NCBI GenBank assembly: GCA_905236295.1
Contig: CAJOQF010000056.1
Location: forward strand, 1-8,165
Source: an uncultured Eubacterium sp.
GTDB lineage: Bacteria > Bacillota > Clostridia > Lachnospirales > Lachnospiraceae
DNA: 8,165 bases
Direction: 5' to 3'
Shown here: piece by piece, positions 1-4,188 of the stretch
How positions within the stretch are numbered: the first letter of the stretch is position 1
Layout of the letters: each line of letters opens with the position of its first letter
Made by a program: the position numbers and the translations under genes
Notes under the pieces: generated by a model
Told to the model about the DNA's origin: nothing
Database searches by the model: none
The model's input: only the letters and a program-made list of their open reading frames with translations

Positions 1-3
1 CAT
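1..3 (-). CDS. possible start codon of the next operon gene (partial, cut by the window edge)
   Basis: The complement of bases 3 to 1 is ATG and lies one base after the nusB stop TGA, an arrangement typical of tightly packed operons. No clear Shine-Dalgarno is visible in the end of nusB, so a gene starting here would depend on coupling. In related Firmicutes nusB is commonly followed by xseA or folD, but nothing of the product is visible here. It could equally be a chance ATG. Confidence 0.22.
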
Positions 4-4
4 A

Positions 5-412
5 TCAATTTGCAAGTTTTGAGAGCACGCCGTTTACAAAACTCTGAGAATCATCCGTTCCGTAGAGCTTGGCAAGTTCTACCGCCTCATTTATGGCAAC
101 GCCCATCGGAACATCCTCGTCATACTGTATTTCATAGCACGCAAGACGAATAAGTGTCAGATCTACCTTTCCCATTCTGGTAGTCTTCCACCCCTCTACT
201 TTTTCGTTAATAAAATTATCGATTTCATCTAGCTTTTCAAAAGCCGCGATGGCTTTGGTCTGAATTGCCGAGACATCTTCATCTGCAATTCCCTCTTCAG
301 CGAGGTTGTCCGTGGCAATATCACACTGCTTTATAAGCTCGTCCCTATCCTCGTAAAAATCCGCAAGGAAGAGTATCTTAAACACTTCCTCGCGCAACTG
401 TCTTCTTTTCAT
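5..412 (-). CDS. nusB: transcription antitermination factor NusB
   Basis: NusB is a small all-helical RNA-binding protein. Together with NusE (ribosomal protein S10) it binds boxA RNA and promotes antitermination, chiefly on rRNA operons. The 135-residue product has the usual family length. The N-terminus carries the expected RRQLREEVFKILF-type first helix. The C-terminal half (about residues 84-133) shows the family signature: an LIRLACYEI helix, then VAINEAVELAKLYG, then QSFVNGVLSKL. The start is the ATG at 412-410, preceded by AGAGGT four bases upstream. It is the last complete gene of a minus-strand cluster and follows the Asp23-family gene by 8 bases. The yqhY (Asp23 family)-nusB order is also found in Bacillus. 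No unusual residues or breaks were seen. Confidence 0.95.
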   Translation of the reverse strand: MKRRQLREEVFKILFLADFYEDRDELIKQCDIATDNLAEEGIADEDVSAIQTKAIAAFEKLDEIDNFINEKVEGWKTTRMGKVDLTLIRLACYEIQYDEDVPMGVAINEAVELAKLYGTDDSQSFVNGVLSKLAN

Positions 413-416
413 ATAT

Positions 417-423
417 ACCTCTA
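417..423 (-). promoter_or_regulatory. nusB Shine-Dalgarno overlapping the Asp23 stop codon
   Basis: On the minus strand the TAG stop of the Asp23-family gene (423-421) runs directly into AGAGGT (422-417), which lies four bases before the nusB ATG. Ribosomes finishing the upstream gene would sit on the nusB initiation site, so translational coupling is likely (inference). Confidence 0.7.
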
Positions 424-801
424 CTTTTTAAGTTTCTTTAATTCAACGCTTGCAACCTTTACGTTGACTCCCGAAACCTCAAGACCTGTCATGTTTTCAA
501 CGGCTGACTTAACTCTGTCCTGAACGTTCTCGGAAACCTCCGGTATAGCGAATCCGTATCCGATATTGATCGCAATGTCGATCCTGCAGCTGTCCTGCTC
601 AAAGACAACCCTTATACCCTTGGAAAGATTCTTCATCCCAAGTTTGCTGACAAGCTCATTTGTGATATTTCCGTTCATGGAAGTAACACCTTCGACTTCC
701 GTTGCGGCAAGTCCGGCTATCATAGCTATAACATTAGGCGATACATGAACCTCTCCGAGTTTACCCTCTTTTATTTTTAAATTTCTCTTTTCCTCACTCA
801 T
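421..801 (-). CDS. Asp23/Gls24 (DUF322) family protein, YqhY-like
   Basis: A 126-residue Asp23/Gls24-family protein. Members are small cytosolic, often membrane-associated proteins linked to envelope or alkaline stress. Bacillus YqhY, encoded just before nusB, has been connected with fatty-acid synthesis control. Family hallmarks seen here are GEVHVSPNVIAMIAGLAATEVEGV (about residues 16-39), a middle strand pair with RIDIAINIGYG (73-83), and IPEVSENVQDRVKSAVENMTGLEVSGVNVKV (86-116), ending in a Lys-rich tail. The frame is open further upstream to 867, but the ATG at 801 is chosen because AGGAGG lies six bases before it and the domain starts shortly after. It begins one base after the stop of the membrane zinc-ribbon gene. 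The family is clear; the exact role is not. Confidence 0.9.
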   Translation of the reverse strand: MSEEKRNLKIKEGKLGEVHVSPNVIAMIAGLAATEVEGVTSMNGNITNELVSKLGMKNLSKGIRVVFEQDSCRIDIAINIGYGFAIPEVSENVQDRVKSAVENMTGLEVSGVNVKVASVELKKLKK

Positions 802-802
802 A

Positions 803-1975
803 TTAATCCTCCTGTGTGATATCTGTTTTTTCAACTGTTTCCTGCGACTCTTCCGTGACCGTATCAACTACAGTCTCAGCTGTCGTTTCAATCGTCTCAG
901 TTCCGGAATCTGTAACTTCTACCCTGCGTCCGCATCCCGCGCAAAAGATGGTTCCCGGAAGTATCGGTCTGCCGCAATCCGGGCAAAATCTCGATGGCGT
1001 CTCCATTCTCTCAAGTTTGGTTCCACAGTTTAAGCAAAAGGCTGCATCAGCTCTCACGACCTGACCGCAGTTTGGACAGTTTCTGACTTCGATACCTGCT
1101 TCGGGCTGTGGCTGAATGTCACCACTCTGCGTTCTCGCCTTTGCAGCACCCTTCATAAATGAAAATACCATCTCATCAGCATCAAACATATGCTCGACTT
1201 CATGGGTATTCTCAAGATATCTCCAATAAACCAGCGCCGCTATGGCAAACACAAGAGAGACAACTGCCGATCCGGTGATATGCAACCTGAGGATACTAAG
1301 CAGTGCTGAAAGGCTTTCATCATAGCCTATCGACATGGACGCAATAGTCCTGCTTACCATGGTCGATGCCGCCGCCGTCGCAATTATTGCTATAGTAAAA
1401 TTCGCACATATTGCAATGACATACAAAATCTGAACCCTGCCCTTTTTCCTCAGGCATCCGACCACTGAGGCAACCCAAAGCAGTATGGTTGCAACAAAAA
1501 TGATCACGCCGAAGATATTGTAAAGCAGCAACGTCGAGCTGGCTTTGTCCAAAGCGGATAATCCAAGGCTTTCATCATTGTAATAATCTCCTCCGAGAGT
1601 CGAACCCAGCGTTCCCGAAATGTTTTTTATTCCCTTTATCAGGGAGCGTCCGGAATTGGCCAGCTTTATTCCCTCAAACGGAGAAATCGTTCCATCCTGT
1701 ATTACGTAAAGGATTCGATCGGCATGTTTTACCAGCTTATCTGCATCGGCTGCCACCGAACCAAGGATCTGGTCAACCCCGTAATAGTCTTCTCCGTAGC
1801 TCAATTCATTCTGAAGGCTGGTAAGCTCCTGTCTGGCACTGATCACTGCGCTCTGAAGCAGATAGGATTTGTCACTTGGAAAAGAAACCCAGCCTGAAAA
1901 AAAAGTAAGGAAGCTGACCAAAAGAAGCACATAAACAATACATTGTTTGATCAACCCAATCATCTTCGCACTCAT
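803..1975 (-). CDS. membrane protein with four TM helices and a C-terminal double zinc ribbon
   Basis: No named family was recognised. The 390-residue product has an N-terminal hydrophobic helix (about residues 11-31) and a roughly 115-residue polar region with a helical look (33-147). Three further hydrophobic segments follow (about 148-174, 181-205, 233-252). The C-terminal part holds two zinc ribbons: Cys300/303/314/317 and Cys331/334/345/348, each CPxCG...FCxxCG. It ends in an acidic, Thr/Glu/Val-rich tail (about 352-390). With an even number of helices, N- and C-termini lie on the same side, probably the cytosol, leaving residues 33-147 outside (inference). The ATG at 1975 has AAGGGAG at a spacing of six. 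A GTG three bases earlier (1978) is possible but too close to that site. It follows the small zinc-ribbon gene by 24 bases, and its last codons contain the Shine-Dalgarno of the Asp23 gene. The cytosolic ribbons may recruit a partner; the function is unknown. Confidence 0.85.
   Translation of the reverse strand: MSAKMIGLIKQCIVYVLLLVSFLTFFSGWVSFPSDKSYLLQSAVISARQELTSLQNELSYGEDYYGVDQILGSVAADADKLVKHADRILYVIQDGTISPFEGIKLANSGRSLIKGIKNISGTLGSTLGGDYYNDESLGLSALDKASSTLLLYNIFGVIIFVATILLWVASVVGCLRKKGRVQILYVIAICANFTIAIIATAAASTMVSRTIASMSIGYDESLSALLSILRLHITGSAVVSLVFAIAALVYWRYLENTHEVEHMFDADEMVFSFMKGAAKARTQSGDIQPQPEAGIEVRNCPNCGQVVRADAAFCLNCGTKLERMETPSRFCPDCGRPILPGTIFCAGCGRRVEVTDSGTETIETTAETVVDTVTEESQETVEKTDITQED
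808..813 (-). promoter_or_regulatory. Shine-Dalgarno of the Asp23 gene, inside the preceding gene
   Basis: AGGAGG on the minus strand, six bases before the ATG at 801, fixes the Asp23-family start against a 22-residue longer reading. It lies within the last codons of the membrane zinc-ribbon gene, whose TAA (805-803) falls between it and the ATG. Confidence 0.85.
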
Positions 1976-1981
1976 CACATT

Positions 1982-1988
1982 CTCCCTT
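1982..1988 (-). promoter_or_regulatory. Shine-Dalgarno that decides the membrane protein start
   Basis: AAGGGAG on the minus strand lies six bases before the ATG at 1975 but only three before the GTG at 1978, so the ATG is preferred. It sits in the 24-base gap after the small zinc-ribbon gene. Confidence 0.7.
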
Positions 1989-1999
1989 CAGTACCCGAA

Positions 2000-2446
2000 C
2001 TAAGCAACGGGCGTTCCGCATTTGGTACAGAATTTTGCATTTTCTTCCAACTGTGCACCGCAATTAGAGCAAGTGGCAGGCTGTGGTTTCTCAGACATCT
2101 TGGTGCCGCAATTACTGCAAAAAACACTTGTTGTCGGAATCGGCGCACCGCAGTTAGGGCATTGAATAAGCCCCTTGATATCCGAGATTTCCCTGTTCTT
2201 TTCATCGATCTTTGCTATATTGGCTGCGATACGGTTTATCACCTCTTCCGCCTCAGCATTGTCCGAAAATAAATCTTTATTGTCATACGCAATCTGTCCG
2301 AGCTGTAAAAAAAGATTACTGTTTTCTTTCCTGATACTGTCTATATCCATATTGAGTTTTGTCACACCGGCAAAATCCCTTGTCTTTTGCATTGCCTCCT
2401 GTCCTGTCTTTGTAACTTTTTCACCCAATTCTTCAAAAAAAGCCAT
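2000..2446 (-). CDS. small soluble double-zinc-ribbon protein with helical N-terminus
   Basis: A 148-residue protein without a signal peptide or membrane segment. Residues 1-92 are predicted by eye to be helical and coiled-coil-like, rich in Lys, Glu, Asp and Asn, and contain an SNLFLQLGQIAYDN stretch common in such proteins. Residues 93-148 carry two zinc ribbons: Cys96/99/110/113 and Cys126/129/140/143, both CxNCG...FCxxCG. Proteins of this layout are widespread in Clostridia and are usually annotated only as zinc-ribbon domain proteins. The ATG at 2446 is chosen over the 11-residue longer reading because AAGGAGG lies five bases upstream and the alternative has no such site. It is the first gene of the minus-strand cluster and shares the paired-ribbon design with the next gene, so the two may act together (inference). 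Function unknown. Confidence 0.88.
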   Translation of the reverse strand: MAFFEELGEKVTKTGQEAMQKTRDFAGVTKLNMDIDSIRKENSNLFLQLGQIAYDNKDLFSDNAEAEEVINRIAANIAKIDEKNREISDIKGLIQCPNCGAPIPTTSVFCSNCGTKMSEKPQPATCSNCGAQLEENAKFCTKCGTPVA

Positions 2447-2451
2447 ATGTC

Positions 2452-2458
2452 CCTCCTT
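2452..2458 (-). promoter_or_regulatory. Shine-Dalgarno that decides the small zinc-ribbon start
   Basis: AAGGAGG on the minus strand, five bases before the ATG at 2446. It argues against starting at the in-frame upstream codon near 2479. Confidence 0.8.
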
Positions 2459-2462
2459 AAGC

Positions 2463-2489
2463 TGATCAATGATCAACAATAACTATTGT
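2463..2489 (-). promoter_or_regulatory. candidate operator: tandem TGATCA palindromes and an ACAATA/TATTGT inverted repeat
   Basis: Two copies of the self-complementary TGATCA sit one base apart (2463-2475). Directly beside them is a 6-bp inverted repeat, ACAATA (2476-2481) and TATTGT (2484-2489), with a 2-base centre. The centre is too short for a good RNA hairpin, so a protein-binding site is more likely. It lies about +7 to +32 relative to the predicted minus-strand start, a place where a repressor would block transcription. The regulator is unknown. Chance occurrence in AT-rich DNA cannot be excluded. Confidence 0.35.
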
Positions 2490-2501
2490 AAACATCATTT
2501 C

Positions 2502-2530
2502 ATTATATATCTTTAATTTGAATACTGCAA
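2502..2530 (-). promoter_or_regulatory. sigma-A-type promoter for the zinc-ribbon/Asp23/nusB cluster
   Basis: On the minus strand a TTGCAG -35 element (2530-2525) is followed after exactly 17 bases by a perfect TATAAT -10 (2507-2502). Transcription would start near 2495, giving a leader of about 50 bases before the ATG at 2446. The -35 matches only the first three consensus bases, so strength is probably moderate. Confidence 0.55.
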
Positions 2531-2552
2531 CCACACGCCATTTTGTGTTCAC

Positions 2553-2599
2553 ATATTCGTTTAATATTCATACGCTGATTATATAGAAAAATGAATATT
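2553..2599. repeat. ATATTCRT repeats between the divergent promoters
   Basis: ATATTCGT (2553-2560) and ATATTCAT (2564-2571) are direct repeats with an 11-bp period. The second copy, extended to AATATTCAT (2563-2571), is matched by a perfect inverted copy ATGAATATT (2591-2599), 19 bases away. All lie between the two divergent -35 elements, upstream of the deaminase promoter. One-turn direct repeats are typical of winged-helix response-regulator sites, so this may be a binding site for a regulator of one or both promoters (inference). The DNA is AT-rich, so chance is possible. Confidence 0.35.
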
Positions 2600-2627
2600 T
2601 ATGCAACACAAGAAACCCCCGTATACT

Positions 2628-2656
2628 TTGACCAAAATGGGCAAATATGCTATAAT
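2628..2656 (+). promoter_or_regulatory. strong sigma-A promoter with extended -10 for the deaminase gene
   Basis: TTGACC (2628-2633), a 17-base spacer, then a perfect TATAAT (2651-2656) preceded by TGC (2648-2650), which makes an extended -10. Predicted start near 2663, giving a leader of about 63 bases before the ATG at 2726. This is the best promoter match in the window. Confidence 0.85.
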
Positions 2657-2684
2657 CGGCATACTTTTATAACACGGAGATCAG

Positions 2685-2716
2685 CAGGTTATTTATAGCC
2701 TGTCACATAAAACAGG
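2685..2716 (+). promoter_or_regulatory. leader with two mutually exclusive hairpins, one covering the Shine-Dalgarno
   Basis: In the predicted leader, CAGGTTA (2685-2691) can pair with TAGCCTG (2696-2702) around a TTTA loop: seven pairs, one of them G-U. The same CCTG, as CCTGT (2699-2703), can instead pair with ACAGG (2712-2716) around an 8-base loop. The latter covers the start of the AGGAGGT ribosome site (2714-2720). Only one of the two can form at a time, so the upstream hairpin would expose and the downstream one hide the site. This could be a simple translational switch. The stems are short and no known riboswitch class was recognised. Confidence 0.35.
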
Positions 2717-2725
2717 AGGTATCAG

Positions 2726-3187
2726 ATGGGAGAAAAGAAATTTATGGATATCGCTCTCGATGAAGCATATGCCGGCATCAGAGCAAAAGACGGCGGTCCG
2801 TTCGGATGTGTCGTCGTAAAAGACGGTGAGGTTGTCGGCAGAGGTCACAATCGCGTTCTGCTAAAGAAGGACGCAACCTGTCACGGTGAGATGGAAGCAA
2901 TCCGTGATGCCTCAAAAAATCTCGGCACGCACGACCTCTCGGGTTGTGAACTATACACGACCGCAGAGCCTTGTCCCATGTGTCTCGGCGCAATAATGTG
3001 GTCAAACATCGAACAGGTCTACTATGGCTGCACCATAAAAGACACCGACTCCATAGGATTTAGAGATGACCGCTTCTACGAATTTTTAAACGGAGAGGGA
3101 GATTTCCTTCATCTCGAATCATTTGACCGCGAGAGTTGTCTTACCTTATTCAAAGAATTCAATAACCTCGAACACGACTTATACTAA
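2726..3187 (+). CDS. guaD: GuaD-like nucleobase (probable guanine) deaminase
   Basis: A zinc-dependent member of the cytidine-deaminase fold superfamily, probably converting guanine to xanthine and ammonia in the cytosol. At 153 residues it is close to Bacillus GuaD (156). Visible motifs are GGPFGCVVVKDG (residues 23-34), HGE at 53-55 (zinc ligand His53, proton-shuttling Glu55) and EPCPMC at 81-86 (zinc ligands Cys83, Cys86). It also has GFRDD with Asp114 and a C-terminal Tyr153. From memory, the matching Asp and terminal Tyr help select guanine in Bacillus GuaD. TadA tRNA deaminases instead have a K-GA-GS-type stretch after the CxxC helix, so TadA is less likely. It has HGE where many relatives have HAE. 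The ATG has AGGAGGT five bases upstream. It is transcribed alone, with its own promoter and terminator, diverging from the zinc-ribbon cluster. The family is certain; the substrate is less so. Confidence 0.8.
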   Translation: MGEKKFMDIALDEAYAGIRAKDGGPFGCVVVKDGEVVGRGHNRVLLKKDATCHGEMEAIRDASKNLGTHDLSGCELYTTAEPCPMCLGAIMWSNIEQVYYGCTIKDTDSIGFRDDRFYEFLNGEGDFLHLESFDRESCLTLFKEFNNLEHDLY

Positions 3188-3203
3188 GGACAGACATATT
3201 TAC

Positions 3204-3243
3204 GGACGGTGGATCTGAAAATTTCGATCCACCGTCCTTTTTT
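3204..3243 (+). terminator. intrinsic terminator after the deaminase gene
   Basis: A perfect 12-bp stem (3204-3215 with 3226-3237), a 10-base loop and a run of six T (3238-3243), starting 16 bases after the deaminase stop. The T-run overlaps the rmlA stop codon on the other strand. For rmlA transcripts coming from the right, the same hairpin would be followed by GTAAATATG rather than a U-tract, so it is at best a weak terminator in that direction. Confidence 0.92.
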
Positions 3244-4135
3244 ACTGTCCGTATCTGAGGCGTCCCTCGGCAACCGCCATCAAATGGCGTCCGTACGAGC
3301 TTCCCCCAAATTCCTTTGCAATCCTTAGAAGCATGTCTTTTTCTATCCACCCTGAAATATATGCAATCTCCTCCGGCGCAGATATTACAATTCCCTGTCT
3401 TGTCTCAATAGTCCTTACAAACTCGGATGCGTCATGCAGGCTGTCAACTGTCCCTGCATCAAGCCAGGCATAACCGCGCCCAAGCAATTCCACTCGAAGT
3501 CTCTCTTCTTTGAGATAGATCTCATTCAATGTAGTTATCTCGTACTCTCCACGCTTTGAAGGCACTATGGTTTTTGCAATGTCGGACACCCCCGACGGAT
3601 AAAAATACAGTCCCGTAACTGCGTAATCGCTCTTCGGATGCGTTGGTTTCTCTTCTATCGAGGTTACTTTTCCCTCTTCGTCAAAACCCACAACTCCAAA
3701 TCTTTCCGGGTCATTTACGTAGTATCCGAAGATCACTGCCTCACCATCTTCCTCAGCTGTTTTTGCGGCTTCTTTCAGCAATCTGACAAAACCGTTTCCG
3801 TAGAAAATATTATCGCCCAAAACCATCGCGCACGAGTCTTCTCCAATAAAATCCTCGCCGAGCACAAAAGCCTGAGCCAGCCCGTCCGGTGAGGGCTGCT
3901 CCTTATATTCAAATCTCACTCCAAACTGACTTCCGTCACCCAAAAGTTCTGTAAATCTGGGCAGATCAGCCGGTGTGCTTATGATAAGAATATCCCTTAT
4001 TCCCGCAAGCATAAGGGTTGAAAGCGGGTAATAGATCATGGGCTTATCGTAGATTGGCAGAAGCTGTTTACTTGTCACCCTGGTAAGCGGATAGAGCCTT
4101 GTCCCGGCTCCCCCGGCGAGAATAATTCCCTTCAT
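3242..4135 (-). CDS. rmlA: glucose-1-phosphate thymidylyltransferase (RmlA/RfbA)
   Basis: Joins dTTP and glucose-1-phosphate to dTDP-glucose, the first step towards dTDP-L-rhamnose and other deoxysugars of the cell envelope. The 297-residue product has normal family length. It shows the nucleotide-binding loop [13 protein letters not shown] (residues 6-18), the [18 protein letters not shown] segment (22-39) and the metal-binding LGDNIFYG (106-113, Asp108). It also has EEKP (161-164), the [15 protein letters not shown] substrate segment (194-208) and WLDAGT (224-229). The ATG at 4135 is chosen because the protein opens directly with MKGIILAGG and GGAGA lies five bases upstream. An earlier in-frame TTG at 4168 has no such support. 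No rmlB, rmlC or rmlD lies beside it. It follows purL by 53 bases on the same strand and may share its transcript. Convergent with the deaminase gene. Confidence 0.93.
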   Translation of the reverse strand: MKGIILAGGAGTRLYPLTRVTSKQLLPIYDKPMIYYPLSTLMLAGIRDILIISTPADLPRFTELLGDGSQFGVRFEYKEQPSPDGLAQAFVLGEDFIGEDSCAMVLGDNIFYGNGFVRLLKEAAKTAEEDGEAVIFGYYVNDPERFGVVGFDEEGKVTSIEEKPTHPKSDYAVTGLYFYPSGVSDIAKTIVPSKRGEYEITTLNEIYLKEERLRVELLGRGYAWLDAGTVDSLHDASEFVRTIETRQGIVISAPEEIAYISGWIEKDMLLRIAKEFGGSSYGRHLMAVAEGRLRYGQ

Positions 4136-4153
4136 AACAGTCTCCAAACGATC

Positions 4154-4181
4154 AATACCCCACAGCAAAGTACGGGGTATT
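4154..4181 (-). terminator. GC-rich hairpin between purL and rmlA, without a U-tract
   Basis: AATACCCC (4154-4161) and GGGGTATT (4174-4181) form a perfect 8-bp inverted repeat around a 12-base loop, 7 bases after the purL stop. In the direction of purL transcription it is followed by GATCGTTTGG, so there is no proper U-run. It could be a leaky terminator, an RNA-processing site, or a 3' stabilising hairpin that sets different levels of purL and rmlA. Typed as terminator for want of a better class. Confidence 0.45.
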
Positions 4182-4188
4182 ATTAATC

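Noticed and set aside
421..867. Longer 148-residue start for the Asp23-family protein.
   Set aside because: The extra 22 residues are basic and unlike the family, and overlap the end of the preceding gene. AGGAGG sits correctly before the ATG at 801.
1943..2272. Plus-strand open frame opposite the zinc-ribbon genes.
   Set aside because: It is a shadow. The minus strand carries well-formed zinc ribbons with good ribosome sites, and the plus-strand product resembles nothing known.
2544..2553. TGTGTTCACA as a CRP-like site.
   Set aside because: The half-sites are only 2 bases apart instead of 6, so it does not fit the CRP consensus.
2671..2680. ACGG in the deaminase leader as part of a guanidine-II (mini-ykkC) riboswitch.
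   Set aside because: The flanking bases do not form the required stem and there is no second ACGR hairpin.
4136..4168. 11-residue N-terminal extension of RmlA.
   Set aside because: It would start at a TTG inside the intergenic hairpin loop without a Shine-Dalgarno. RmlA proteins begin at MKGIILAGG.
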